From: Zobellia laminariae
GTDB taxonomy: Bacteria; Bacteroidota; Bacteroidia; Flavobacteriales; Flavobacteriaceae
DNA: 64,000 nt
Reading direction: 5' to 3'
NCBI RefSeq assembly: GCF_009725995.1
Contig: NZ_RCNS01000001.1
Span: 102,183 to 166,182, forward strand
Shown here piece by piece: positions 45,341 through 54,186 of the stretch (the stretch's first letter is position 1; each line of letters starts with the position of its first letter). The translations under genes were made by a program, and so were the position numbers. A model generated the notes under the pieces. It had not been told where the DNA came from. It saw nothing but the letters and a program-made list of their open reading frames with translations, and searched no databases.

Positions 45341-46957
45341 ATGAAATCTAACTTAATCAAAGCGTTGTTTATCACCTGCATTTTTGTAGCCTTATGCTCT
45401 TGCGAACCTGAGAAGAAGAAACGCGTCTTGAATCTACCGCAAACGGATTTGGCCATGGAAAACTTAATTCCACTTCCTATGAAGGTCATTCCTACAAATT
45501 CAGGTTTTGCGCTAGATAAATTTACGGCCATCTACACTTCTGAAAATGCTGATGGTTTTCCTGAAGTGGGAAAATTTCTCTCGGAAAAAATTCACGCTAA
45601 GACCTCACTGGACATTTCTGTGAACGCTCAACAAACCCCTGAACCCGAAGGTGTAATTTATATCAATCAATCTGATAGCTTAGAATTAAATGCTCCTGAA
45701 GCTTATCAACTTTACATTACCAAAGATTCTATTATTCTGAACTCAAATACTGCAGCAGGTGCTTTTAGAGGGGTACAGACTATCCGCCAGATTATTCCCG
45801 AAATACCTAACGATACTGTTGCGGCCTATAAGGTTTGGAACATACCAACAGGTAAGATTATTGACAACCCCGTTTTTGAGTACCGTGGAAGCATGCTAGA
45901 TGTGGCTCGCCATTTCTTTAGCGTAGAAGATGTAAAGAAATATATAGACGTTCTAGCCTATTACAAATACAATGTGTTTCATTTACACCTATCGGATGAT
46001 CAAGGCTGGCGAATAGAAATTAAGTCTTGGCCAAAACTTACTGAAATTGGCGGCAGTACCGAAGTTGGCGGAAAATCTGGTGGTTTTTATACTCAAGAAG
46101 AGTATACGGATATTGTGAATTATGCAGCTGAACGCCACATGATGGTCGTACCGGAAATAGATATGCCAGGGCACACGAACGCAGCATCTGTTGCGTATCC
46201 TTTCTTAAATGGAAATGGTAAAAAAGTAAAACTATACACCGGAATGCGAGTTGGTTTCAGCACTTTTGACACAAGAAAAGATACTACTTATGCCTTTATA
46301 GATGATGTTGTTAGAGAGATATCTGCTATTACCCCAGGACCTTATTTTCATATAGGTGGAGACGAAAGCCATGTTACCAAAAAGAAAGACTATATCTATT
46401 TTGTTGAGAAAGTAGAAAAAATAGTTCAAAAGTATGGCAAGCGAATGATCGGATGGGACGAAGTTGCTACTGCAGATATTGATTCTTCTTCCGTATCGCA
46501 ATTTTGGTCCAGTAAGAAGAATGCTGACCTAGCTGTAAAAAAAGGAATGAAAATTATTATGTCTCCAGCAAAGAAAGCTTATTTAGACATGGAGTACGAC
46601 ACCCTTTCAAAACACGGTCTGCATTGGGCAGGATACATACCAACGGATACAGCTTATGTTTGGTCACCTGAAACCTACGAAGGTATTCCCTTAGAAAACA
46701 TCTTAGGTATTGAGGCGCCACTTTGGTCTGAAACCATTAGTAATATTGATGAACTGGAATATCTTGCCTTCCCACGTGCTATAGGTTATGCCGAACTCAA
46801 TTGGTCTACACCAGAAAACAGAGATTGGGAGAAATATAAAGTCCGTTTAGCCAATCAAGCGCCATTCCTAGACCGAATGAACGTAAAATACTACCCATCA
46901 CCATTAATAGATTGGAAAAAAAGTAAATACACTTACAAAGAAATTCAGAAAGATTGA
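45341..46957 (+). CDS. beta-N-acetylhexosaminidase, GH20, lipoprotein
   Basis: 538 residues. The lipoprotein signal ends at ALCSCEP. An N-terminal GH20b domain (to about 175; GAFRGVQTIRQII) precedes the catalytic barrel. FEYRGSMLDVARHFF, YNVFHLHLSDDQGWRIEIK and the catalytic pair in HIGGDESH (Asp341-Glu342) are diagnostic. It removes GlcNAc or GalNAc from non-reducing ends of chitin-like or glycoprotein glycans. It follows two esterases on the same strand by 34 bp, probably one operon. Confidence 0.94.
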   Translation: MKSNLIKALFITCIFVALCSCEPEKKKRVLNLPQTDLAMENLIPLPMKVIPTNSGFALDKFTAIYTSENADGFPEVGKFLSEKIHAKTSLDISVNAQQTPEPEGVIYINQSDSLELNAPEAYQLYITKDSIILNSNTAAGAFRGVQTIRQIIPEIPNDTVAAYKVWNIPTGKIIDNPVFEYRGSMLDVARHFFSVEDVKKYIDVLAYYKYNVFHLHLSDDQGWRIEIKSWPKLTEIGGSTEVGGKSGGFYTQEEYTDIVNYAAERHMMVVPEIDMPGHTNAASVAYPFLNGNGKKVKLYTGMRVGFSTFDTRKDTTYAFIDDVVREISAITPGPYFHIGGDESHVTKKKDYIYFVEKVEKIVQKYGKRMIGWDEVATADIDSSSVSQFWSSKKNADLAVKKGMKIIMSPAKKAYLDMEYDTLSKHGLHWAGYIPTDTAYVWSPETYEGIPLENILGIEAPLWSETISNIDELEYLAFPRAIGYAELNWSTPENRDWEKYKVRLANQAPFLDRMNVKYYPSPLIDWKKSKYTYKEIQKD

Positions 46958-46963
46958 TACATT

Positions 46964-47012
46964 AAGTTCCAATTGTAGCATTCAGTAAAATGAATCTGAA
47001 ATTGGAACTTTT
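46964..47012. terminator. inverted repeat between GH20 and response regulator genes
   Basis: AAGTTCCAATT (46964-46974) pairs with AATTGGAACTT (47000-47010). The loop holds a second small stem (ATTCA/TGAAT). A short T-run follows. It probably ends both convergent genes. Confidence 0.5.
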
Positions 47013-47017
47013 ACAAC

Positions 47018-47404
47018 TTAACATTCAAGCTTTTTTTCCACCAATTTCTGAAGCAATGAACGCAAATCATCGAAATCTACTGGTTTCTCTAAATAGGTGA
47101 TAATTTCTTTAAAAACCGTTGCTTTAGATCTATCTTCTGGTCTTCCTGAAGAAGTAGTAATTACTATGGGAATATCTGGACACAGACCCATGTCATTTTT
47201 AGCTTCCAAAAATTCCCAACCGTCTAAAATGGGCATATTTATATCAAGTAATATTAAATCTGGACAGTCATTTTCCTTTAAATAGTTTATTCCCAATTGA
47301 CCATTTGTTACAATGGATATATTCTGAAAACCAAGACTGTTAAGCTTAGTTTTTGATATAAAGTTGGTTACTTCGTCATCTTCAATAATTAGTATATCTA
47401 TCAT
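47018..47404 (-). CDS. single-domain response regulator (receiver only)
   Basis: 128 residues, one CheY-like receiver with no output domain. Acidic pocket EDDE (8-11), phosphoacceptor Asp54 in LILLDINMPILDGWEF, switch Thr in VITTSSG (83-84), and Lys107 in YLEKPVD. It starts 20 bp after the histidine kinase gene, so it is the likely partner. Output must be by protein contact. It is the only response regulator in the window. Confidence 0.93.
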   Translation of the reverse strand: MIDILIIEDDEVTNFISKTKLNSLGFQNISIVTNGQLGINYLKENDCPDLILLDINMPILDGWEFLEAKNDMGLCPDIPIVITTSSGRPEDRSKATVFKEIITYLEKPVDFDDLRSLLQKLVEKKLEC

Positions 47405-47424
47405 TTTGGTTGATTTTGTTATTT

Positions 47425-48513
47425 CTAAAATTGAATCTTAAATTCAGTTCCCTTATTTACTTGACTCTCTACTTCAATTTTACCACCACTTTCAGTAACT
47501 ATTAAATGAATAATATATAAACCGATTCCAAGGCCTTCTACATGGGTATGCATTCTTTTAAACAATCCGAAAACCTTATTGGACACACTTTTATCAAAGC
47601 CTAATCCATTATCCTTAAAAATCAATTGCATTCTACCATTAACTTCTTTGGTTGATATCTTAATGATTGGTTTCCTTTTTGGGTGTCTGTACTTAAGAGA
47701 GTTAGACATGAGATTCTGTATTATACTCTCCATATGAATAGGGCTATACTTAATAACTGAACAACCAGAAAAATCTTCTTTAATAATGGTTCTACTTTTA
47801 ATAATATCGTCAGAAAGGCCTGCTTTTACCTTCGCTACTACCTCTGAAAAAACTACATCTTCACGAACACCATTAAAAGTAGACTTCATTGCAATTACTT
47901 TATTTAGAGCTGTAATCTTATCGCACATTACTTTAGTTACCTTTTGCATACTATCTACTATAGGTGCTACTTCATCACTTACTGGTCCTGCCTTTAAAAA
48001 CATTGAGAAAAGACTTTTTAAGTTTGTAAGTGGCGCTCTTAAATCATGTGCCGCTACATAAGAAAACTCCTCCAATTCCCGGTTAGATTTTATCAAATTG
48101 ATATTAACGCTTTCCAAAGAGTTCTGCGCATTCTTTAACTTATCTATGGTGTCACTTAAATTTGTAATATCCAGTGTAGAAATTCCAAGATATGCACCTA
48201 CTTTAAATGCCCTACAAGTCCACTTATAATGAAGATTACCTTTCGCAAAAGCAAGTTCATCATACGCAACAGGAATTCCCGTATTAAGCACATCTTTGTA
48301 AGATTCATAGCGATCTGTGCCTTTTAGATACGGAAATACATCCAAGATATTTTTTCCGATAAAATTTTCTTTGGTAATACCCATTGTGGTTACAGACGCA
48401 TGGTTAACGTCTACAAAATTCATTTGGTCATCCAGAATAACAAAAGGAGAATGCGCATTTTCAAAAAAAGCACTCTTTAATTCGTTATTAATTTTGGTTA
48501 CGCATTTCTTCAT
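47425..48513 (-). CDS. PAS-domain sensor histidine kinase, soluble
   Basis: 362 residues with no membrane helix. A PAS domain is at about 12-120 (FVILDDQMNFVDVNHASV, DVFPYLKGTD). A short coiled coil follows. The HisKA phosphoacceptor is His156 in EFSYVAAHDLRAPLTNL, and the HATPase has IIQNLMSNSLKYRHP (N box), FKDNGLGFD and GLGIGLYIIHLI. The AAHDLRAPL form is that of light- and PAS-linked kinases such as the bacteriophytochrome group. It lies between a BLUF photoreceptor gene and a receiver gene, all leftward. Confidence 0.9.
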   Translation of the reverse strand: MKKCVTKINNELKSAFFENAHSPFVILDDQMNFVDVNHASVTTMGITKENFIGKNILDVFPYLKGTDRYESYKDVLNTGIPVAYDELAFAKGNLHYKWTCRAFKVGAYLGISTLDITNLSDTIDKLKNAQNSLESVNINLIKSNRELEEFSYVAAHDLRAPLTNLKSLFSMFLKAGPVSDEVAPIVDSMQKVTKVMCDKITALNKVIAMKSTFNGVREDVVFSEVVAKVKAGLSDDIIKSRTIIKEDFSGCSVIKYSPIHMESIIQNLMSNSLKYRHPKRKPIIKISTKEVNGRMQLIFKDNGLGFDKSVSNKVFGLFKRMHTHVEGLGIGLYIIHLIVTESGGKIEVESQVNKGTEFKIQF

Positions 48514-48860
48514 ATTTTTTTATTTTAACAAATTAATTAGGACTTAGACTGCTAATTTATAGTTGTTAACAAAAACAATTGGATGAGAAATGTTGTAAAG
48601 AAGAAAACTAAAGGTGAATAACAATTACCTATAGACGAAAAACATAAGACTTGTCTTCACTATCACTTAAACTATTAAAAAACAAATAGTTAAATAAGCT
48701 TATTACCTTAAAAAAGGTTCGTTAAAGTTTTTAGAACTATTAAGCAAAGCATAAACTTAAACTTTAATCAAAAAGTAGAGGGCATGAACAATCCTAAGAA
48801 GATATTTTAATAAAGAGGAGAAAGAGCTATTTAGTAATTACTATACCTAATTAAAGGTTC
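48514..48860. other. intergenic region between the BLUF and histidine kinase genes
   Basis: 347 bp, about 70 percent AT. Only short frames (under 15 codons) and weak hairpins (ACTATT/AATAGT near 48671-48690; ACCTT/AAGGT near 48705-48718) are present. It presumably carries the kinase promoter; no gene is visible. Confidence 0.5.
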
Positions 48861-49304
48861 TTAAGCACTTTTATTAGCATACTTGGTAGATAGCAGCAAC
48901 TTAGTGGCATTCCAAAATTCTAGTGAAGTTGGATTTGGAGACAATGAATTTTCTGGGCTTTCAAAAAAAGTAGACACTAATAATTTGAGATATTGAAGAT
49001 CACTATTTTCCGACTTTAGATGTTCAAAAGCCATATGCCAAATCAGAAATTCTCTATTATGAATTCTATTTTCCGAGATAAGCATTACTTCAGAATGTCT
49101 ATCATCATTTTTAATTCTTTCAAAAAGTTCTCTTACAACAATTTCTTCGCCTTCAATGTATTGTATGAACCTTTCTTTAAAAAAAAGTAAGCATCCAGTA
49201 ATGCTATTTTGGTTATTAAATTCACGTGCTTTTCCAAGCATTTCTTGAATTTCCTTAAGGCTAAAATCAGTATTCGCTACAGAGGTATATACTAAACAGA
49301 ACAT
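48861..49304 (-). CDS. BLUF domain blue-light photoreceptor
   Basis: 147 residues: a BLUF domain (1-95) that binds FAD, plus a 50-residue C-terminal extension. Every key flavin-pocket residue is present at the spacing of AppA: Tyr6 (LVYTSVAN), Asn30, Gln48 (FIQYIEG), Trp89 and Met91 (IWHMAF). ITGCLLFF and RHSEVMLI are also family segments. It should therefore be photoactive. There is no fused effector, so signalling goes through partners. The next genes on the same strand are a PAS kinase and a receiver protein. Confidence 0.93.
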   Translation of the reverse strand: MFCLVYTSVANTDFSLKEIQEMLGKAREFNNQNSITGCLLFFKERFIQYIEGEEIVVRELFERIKNDDRHSEVMLISENRIHNREFLIWHMAFEHLKSENSDLQYLKLLVSTFFESPENSLSPNPTSLEFWNATKLLLSTKYANKSA

Positions 49305-49486
49305 GTAATTTGGTATGTGTTTGGTTGTCTTGGTATTACTAAGTTAATAATTAAATCATGAAATAGATATCGAAAAACCTGCAATCGAACACTGTACAGT
49401 TTATTCTTTTACACTAATAAAGATTTATCCTACAAAAACTTAGTATCAAGTATATCTGAGGCTCTTTTGACTTTAAAAACAATATT

Positions 49487-49512
49487 AAAAAAACCCTCTT
49501 TAAGAGGGTTTT
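49487..49512 (-). terminator. terminator of the DUF5606-def-ruvX genes
   Basis: Nearly palindromic AAACCCTCTT/AAGAGGGTTT (49491-49511) with an A-run to its left, which is a T-run on the minus strand. Confidence 0.72.
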
Positions 49513-49542
49513 CTAGTTCATCACAACATTTAAAAGTTGACT

Positions 49543-49962
49543 TTATTCTTCTTCTGAAGAGCCATCTTTGTCTGCAGAGAAATCCGTTATATTATTCTCA
49601 TGAAGAATGTTATACCATTGCATCACTTTTTTAATATCACTGGCATAAACTCTATCTTCATCGTAGTTAGGTAATATTTCAAAGAAATATTCTTCTAACT
49701 TAATTTTTTCTGCCTTGTGGGCTACTGAGGTTTTACCACCTTTTTCTTTTACCTGTATTTTTAAAAATACATCTCTTAACGGCAACTCTTCATCTAATGT
49801 ATAAATTGCAATTTCAGAAAGAATGCTCACGTTGCTACGCATACCTACAGTAATACGTTTTTTGTCAATAAGCGATTCTGCAACAAACCCAGTACGGGTC
49901 TGTGTTACCAATTTGTAAAGGCCTGGTTTTCCTCCAATGGATAAGATCTTATCTAAACTCAT
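49543..49962 (-). CDS. DUF5606 domain protein
   Basis: 139 residues. It starts MSLDKILSIGGKPGLYKLV and continues with TRTGFVAESLIDKKR, the form of DUF5606 proteins, which in Bacteroidota sit beside def and ruvX as here. No signal or membrane segment. The C-terminus is acidic (DGSSEEE). Function is unknown; the conserved neighbourhood hints at translation or RNA-related housekeeping, which is inference. Confidence 0.82.
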   Translation of the reverse strand: MSLDKILSIGGKPGLYKLVTQTRTGFVAESLIDKKRITVGMRSNVSILSEIAIYTLDEELPLRDVFLKIQVKEKGGKTSVAHKAEKIKLEEYFFEILPNYDEDRVYASDIKKVMQWYNILHENNITDFSADKDGSSEEE

Positions 49963-50022
49963 ATAAAAATTTACATTTTAGGAGCGCAAATATTGCACTT
50001 TTCAACGGATTACAATTAAACT

Positions 50023-50613
50023 TTAACGTCCTTTTTTCTGGTTAGGAAAACGCATACGATAATCTGCTCTAATATTTCCCTTAGAAATGTTGTTCAACCT
50101 GCTTTTAAGTAAGCGTTTTTTTAAGGGCGAAAGTTTGTCCGTAAACAAAATACCTTCAATATGGTCATATTCATGCTGAATAACCCTTGCCAAAAGACCA
50201 TCATAGGTTTCCGTATATTCTTTAAAATTCTCGTCTACGTAAGTAATTGTAACGGTATCTTTTCTTTTAATGTCCTCGTGGATGTCCGGTATACTAAGAC
50301 AACCTTCGCTAAAAGGCCACTCTTCACCTGTTTCTTCCTCAATATAGGCATTGATGAATACCTTTTTAAAACCGTCCAGTTTCTTTTGATCTTCTTCAGA
50401 AAGGTCTTCGTCTTTAGAAAAAGGGGTGGTATCTACCAAGAACAGACGCACTGGCAGTCCAATTTGGGGAGCCGCCAAACCAACTCCATTGGCATTATAC
50501 ATGGTCTCCCACATATTTTCAATCAATTCTTTTAACTTAGGATGCTCTTTAGGTAAGTCAGTACCTACCTTTCGCAGTACGGGATCGCCATAGGCGATAA
50601 TTGGTAATATCAT
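50023..50613 (-). CDS. def: peptide deformylase
   Basis: Removes the formyl group from new proteins; metal enzyme. The three motifs are present: GVGLAAPQIG (43-52), EGCLSIP (metal Cys), and QHEYDHIEG (two metal His, catalytic Glu). 196 residues, the usual Bacteroidota length. Its ATG lies right after the stop of ruvX, so the two are co-translated. Confidence 0.96.
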   Translation of the reverse strand: MILPIIAYGDPVLRKVGTDLPKEHPKLKELIENMWETMYNANGVGLAAPQIGLPVRLFLVDTTPFSKDEDLSEEDQKKLDGFKKVFINAYIEEETGEEWPFSEGCLSIPDIHEDIKRKDTVTITYVDENFKEYTETYDGLLARVIQHEYDHIEGILFTDKLSPLKKRLLKSRLNNISKGNIRADYRMRFPNQKKGR

Positions 50614-51024
50614 CTAAATTTTATTTAAATAGGCTTGAAGAATAATCGTAGCACTAATTTCATCTACCAGTGCTTTATCTCTTCGCTTTTTCTTTTTTAG
50701 ACCGCTATCTATCATAGTCTGAAACGCCATTTTTGAGGTGAAACGCTCATCATGACGTTCTACTGGTATATGAGGGAAAACTTTTTTTAGTCGATTTAAA
50801 AACGGTGCTATTAAAGCTTCCGACTCACTTGGAGTGTTATCCATTTGGCGCGGTTCACCAACAATGAATTTCTGTACATTTTCCTTTTCCGTGTACTCTT
50901 TCAAAAAATCTATCAGCTCAAAAGTACGGACAGTGGTCAAACCTGATGCTATTAACTGTAACTCATCTGTAATGGCAATTCCTGTTCTCTTCTTTCCATA
51001 ATCTAACGCCAACAATCTTCCCAA
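50614..51024 (-). CDS. ruvX: Holliday junction resolvase-like protein RuvX (YqgF family)
   Basis: RNase H-fold nuclease linked to 16S rRNA 5'-end maturation and DNA repair. LLALDYGKKRTGIAITDE has the first catalytic Asp, VGEPRQMDNTPSE follows, and RHDERFTS and LVDEISATIILQAYL carry the others. The frame is open to 51093, but the family starts just before GRLLALDYG. A TTG at 51024 fits and gives 136 residues, the usual length. The start choice is inferred; the family is firm. Confidence 0.9.
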   Translation of the reverse strand: MGRLLALDYGKKRTGIAITDELQLIASGLTTVRTFELIDFLKEYTEKENVQKFIVGEPRQMDNTPSESEALIAPFLNRLKKVFPHIPVERHDERFTSKMAFQTMIDSGLKKKKRRDKALVDEISATIILQAYLNKI

Positions 51025-51103
51025 TACTAATTTATTTTTTTGCAAAAATAACCTATAAATTGTTATAACCGTAAAATTGAAACCCCAAATCATATTTGAC
51101 TCT

Positions 51104-51111
51104 TATATTTG
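51104..51111 (+). promoter_or_regulatory. -7 box TATATTTG upstream of dapD
   Basis: Exact TAnnTTTG match 113 bp before the dapD ATG. TTG at 51077-51079 is a possible -33 element at a long 24-bp spacing. Confidence 0.42.
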
Positions 51112-51118
51112 TACTTGA

Positions 51119-51211
51119 ATGAGAAGGAGTACAAAAAACATCATTTGTACCAGAAAAATAATCATACGATTAGAATACATCGCACTATTGGCGCTGTACA
51201 TAACACTATAA
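51119..51211 (+). CDS. possible 30-aa leader peptide before dapD
   Basis: ATG at 51119 to TAA at 51209-51211, ending 12 bp before the dapD ATG. The peptide starts with a basic half (MRRSTKNIICTRKIIIR) and ends hydrophobic (ALLALYITL). It begins 8 bp after a promoter-like box. It may be a leader peptide, a small membrane peptide or chance; no similarity is known to me. Confidence 0.28.
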   Translation: MRRSTKNIICTRKIIIRLEYIALLALYITL

Positions 51212-51223
51212 TTCTATAGAAAA

Positions 51224-52039
51224 ATGACCGAGTTAAGAAAGACCATAGAAAATGCATGGGAAAACAGAGAACTTCTAAAAGAAGCTGCTACTCAAGAAGC
51301 CATAAGAGAAGTTATAAACTTATTAGACCTAGGTAAATTGCGCTGTGCTGAACCAACTGAAAACGGTTGGCAGATCAACGAATGGGTAAAGAAAGGTGTT
51401 GTGCTTTATTTCCCTATTCAAAAAATGGAAACACTTGAAGCCGGTATTTTTGAATATCATGATAAAATTCCATTAAAACGAGGTTATAAAGAAAAAGGAA
51501 TCCGAGTGGTACCTAATGCCGTTGCACGTCACGGTGCTTATATTTCTGCTGGTACTATTTTAATGCCTAGCTACGTAAATATAGGAGCTTATGTAGATGA
51601 AGGAACCATGGTAGATACATGGGCAACTGTAGGAAGTTGTGCGCAAATAGGTAAAAATGTTCACTTAAGTGGTGGTGTAGGAATTGGAGGCGTACTTGAG
51701 CCATTACAAGCAGCCCCTGTTATTATTGAAGATAATGCATTTATTGGCTCTAGATGTATAGTTGTAGAAGGTGTACGCGTTGAGAAAGAAGCTGTTTTAG
51801 GTGCCAATGTTGTACTTACCGCATCAACCAAAATTATAGATGTTACTGGAGATGAACCAATTGAAACTAAAGGTAGGGTTCCTGCACGTTCAGTTGTTAT
51901 ACCAGGGAGTTATACAAAGAAATTTCCAGCCGGTGAGTTTCAGGTGCCGTGCGCTTTGATCATCGGAACAAGAAAAGAGAGTACAAATAAGAAGACTTCT
52001 CTAAACGATGCGTTACGTGAATATGACGTAGCTGTTTAA
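51224..52039 (+). CDS. dapD: tetrahydrodipicolinate N-succinyltransferase
   Basis: Succinylates tetrahydrodipicolinate in lysine/diaminopimelate synthesis. 271 residues. The left-handed beta helix shows hexapeptide repeats (VNIGAYVDEGTMVDTWATVG then CAQIGKNVHLSGGVGIGGV). LEPLQAAPVIIEDNAFIGSR and VPARSVVIPGSYTKKFP are diagnostic of DapD. Cytoplasmic. It is divergent from ruvX, with a possible leader peptide in its 5' region. Confidence 0.96.
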   Translation: MTELRKTIENAWENRELLKEAATQEAIREVINLLDLGKLRCAEPTENGWQINEWVKKGVVLYFPIQKMETLEAGIFEYHDKIPLKRGYKEKGIRVVPNAVARHGAYISAGTILMPSYVNIGAYVDEGTMVDTWATVGSCAQIGKNVHLSGGVGIGGVLEPLQAAPVIIEDNAFIGSRCIVVEGVRVEKEAVLGANVVLTASTKIIDVTGDEPIETKGRVPARSVVIPGSYTKKFPAGEFQVPCALIIGTRKESTNKKTSLNDALREYDVAV

Positions 52040-52091
52040 ATTTTGTAGGAATTTTATTGGTTTGTATACTTTTTTATAGCTTTTATAGTTA

Positions 52092-52099
52092 TAGTTTTG
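52092..52099 (+). promoter_or_regulatory. -7 box TAGTTTTG at the head of the glycosyltransferase cluster
   Basis: TAnnTTTG match 36 bp before the ATG at 52136. The -33 position is T-rich but without a clear TTG. Confidence 0.36.
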
Positions 52100-52135
52100 T
52101 TAATCGAAAGCACAGCTCTATACATTTACCAGTTT

Positions 52136-52948
52136 ATGAACAGCCCTAGCGAAAAAATTTCAGCATTAATAATCACCTATAATGAGATTGGGTACATTGA
52201 AAAATGTATTGAATCTATGGTATTTGCAGATGAAATTATTGTGGTTGATTCGTACAGTACAGACGGTACTTTTGAGTATCTAGAAAATCATCCAAAGGTT
52301 AAAGTTATTCAACGACCTTTTGAAAATTTCACTGATCAGAAGTCTTTTGCCTTGCGCCAAGCTTCAAATGATTGGGTTCTTTTTCTAGATGCAGATGAAG
52401 TTTTGACACCAAAACTTCAAAATGAAATTCAGCATACAATTAATAGTGGCACAAAGAAAAATGCCTTTTGGTTCTACAGAACGTTTATGTTCAAAGACGA
52501 AAAGGTATTTTTCAGCGGCTGCCAAACCGATAAGAACTACCGTCTTTTCAGAAAAAGTAAGGTTGCTTTTGCTAAAGACAAAATTGTACACGAAACCCTT
52601 AATGTTATTGGAGAATCTGGTACTTTAAAAACTAAATTAATTCATTATTCGTATAAAGATTATTCCGATTTTAAAGGAAAAATATTGAAGTACGGAAGAA
52701 TGAAGGCAATTGAATCACTTCGTAAAGGCAGAAGATTTTCCTACGCCAAACTGGTGATTAAGCCTATTTGGAAGTTTTTCAACCGTTACATAATTCGCCT
52801 TGGCTTACTTGACGGCTTTAAAGGACTTGTTCTTTCTTACATTCACGCTCGTGGTGTAGTAGAACATTATAAGGCCCTAAAAGCTCTAGAAACAGAAACT
52901 AGAACCTCAACAGCACCTATCAGTACAATTTTAGAAAGAGCTGCTTAG
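52136..52948 (+). CDS. GT2 glycosyltransferase, WaaE/KdtX-like
   Basis: 270 residues. The GT2 core is SALIITYNEIGYIEKCIESM, EIIVVDSYSTDGT and WVLFLDADEVLTP (DxD). KNYRLFRKSK and HETLNVIGESG follow. WaaE-type enzymes add glucose to LPS core heptose; the specific sugar here is not known. I use the ATG at 52136; an upstream TTG (52097) adds 13 non-conserved residues. Its sequence is closely repeated as the C-terminal half of the fusion protein at 55.3-57.2 kb. First gene of the cluster. Confidence 0.86.
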   Translation: MNSPSEKISALIITYNEIGYIEKCIESMVFADEIIVVDSYSTDGTFEYLENHPKVKVIQRPFENFTDQKSFALRQASNDWVLFLDADEVLTPKLQNEIQHTINSGTKKNAFWFYRTFMFKDEKVFFSGCQTDKNYRLFRKSKVAFAKDKIVHETLNVIGESGTLKTKLIHYSYKDYSDFKGKILKYGRMKAIESLRKGRRFSYAKLVIKPIWKFFNRYIIRLGLLDGFKGLVLSYIHARGVVEHYKALKALETETRTSTAPISTILERAA

Positions 52949-53071
52949 TTTGTTTTCATATCTTATCTTACCTAAATTATTCTACATCTGTATCAAGAAT
53001 ATAAACTAACAACGTGGTAATAGCATCCAGCTAATTACAATGTGCTATTTTTGTTTACAAACTATGGATAT

Positions 53072-54156
53072 ATGAAAATTGCATTGGAAAGTTCTTCTCT
53101 TTTTTTTAAGAACTATACCGGTATTCCCTTTTACATTCATAATTTATATAATGCATTAAAAGAAATAGATAATGTTGACCCGCATTTAGCCTTTAGGTTA
53201 AAAGCTAAATTCAAAAAGAAGACGAGTTTTCAGAAAAATATTTTAAATAACAAACATCTCTGGCACCTTAATAATTTTGCTATAGGGTCTTCAAAATTTG
53301 ATGTAGCACATAGCTTACATACACCTTTTTTAAATTTAAGTTACTCTTTAAAAGTTGCTACCGTACATGACTTAGCAGTACACTTACCTCAGTTTAAGGA
53401 ATATGAGTTTGCAACACCTTACTTTCAAAAAAAAGAATGGCCCTTTTTAAAGAGTTTAGTAAAAAAGCAGATGTTATTATTACTGTTAGCGAATCGACTA
53501 AACAGGATTTTCTTTCATTTTTTGATTTTCCTGAAGATAGAATTCATACAATTCCCTTAGCACCTTCTCTTAAAGTGAATCAAGAGATAACCAATAATGA
53601 TATAATTCTTAAAGAGTTAAATGTATTTCCAAAAGAATATTTTATCTCTCTAGGAGGCGTATCCTTAAGAAAAAATACACTAAACTTAATAAAAGGTTTT
53701 GCCCTATCAAAGGCTAGTTCAGAGAAGAAACTAGTTATTACGGGTAAAATAGAATCAAATCAATACGTTTCAGTGTTGGAATATATAAAAGAAAAACGAT
53801 TAGAAGAAAAAGTCTTAATAACTGGATATCTAAGTTCTGATAGTCTCTCCAAACTTTATCAAAACGCAGCTGCATTTCTATTTCCAACATTTTATGAAGG
53901 TTTTGGTATTCCAATCCTAGAGGCTATGTTAACTAAATTACCAGTTTTAACAAGCAATATAGGAGCTGCTCCTGAAACAGCAGGTGGACACGCCATTCTA
54001 ATAAACCCATATGAACCTGACGATATCGCTACTGGGATGGACTCCCTTTCCTCAATAACTGATGACCAATTAGAACAAGCTAAAAAATTTGCTGATACCT
54101 TTACTTGGGAAAAGACTGCACTGGAAACAAAAAGGGTATATGAAAAATATATGTAA
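53072..54156 (+). pseudogene. GT4 glycosyltransferase split by a -1 frameshift at an A8 tract
   Basis: The N-terminal part (from ATG 53072, MKIALESSSLFFKNYTGIPF) reads in one frame to the A8 tract at 53427-53434. The rest (from about 53435, ALFKEFSKKADVIITVSEST to the stop at 54156) is in the -1 frame. Joined, it is one GT4 protein of about 361 residues: acceptor domain, then donor domain with FISLGGVSLRKN and FPTFYEGFGIPILEAM (E-x7-E). Nine A's, or a -1 slip at the tract, restores it. Without that, the upstream frame runs on to a stop at 53560. It may be phase-variable, slippage-expressed, broken, or a sequencing miscount. Confidence 0.82.
53427..53434 (+). other. A8 frameshift tract 1
   Basis: Zero-frame codons are CAA AAA AAA GAA; the continuing frame is one base back (AGA ATG GCC). 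The sequence contains the slippery form A-AAA-AAA-G. Confidence 0.7.
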
Positions 54157-54186
54157 TTTTAACCTTCTATAGAAGAACACAATCTA

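Noticed and set aside
50161..50535. 124-codon + frame opposite def
   Set aside because: Antisense shadow of peptide deformylase; Phe/Cys-rich, no motif.
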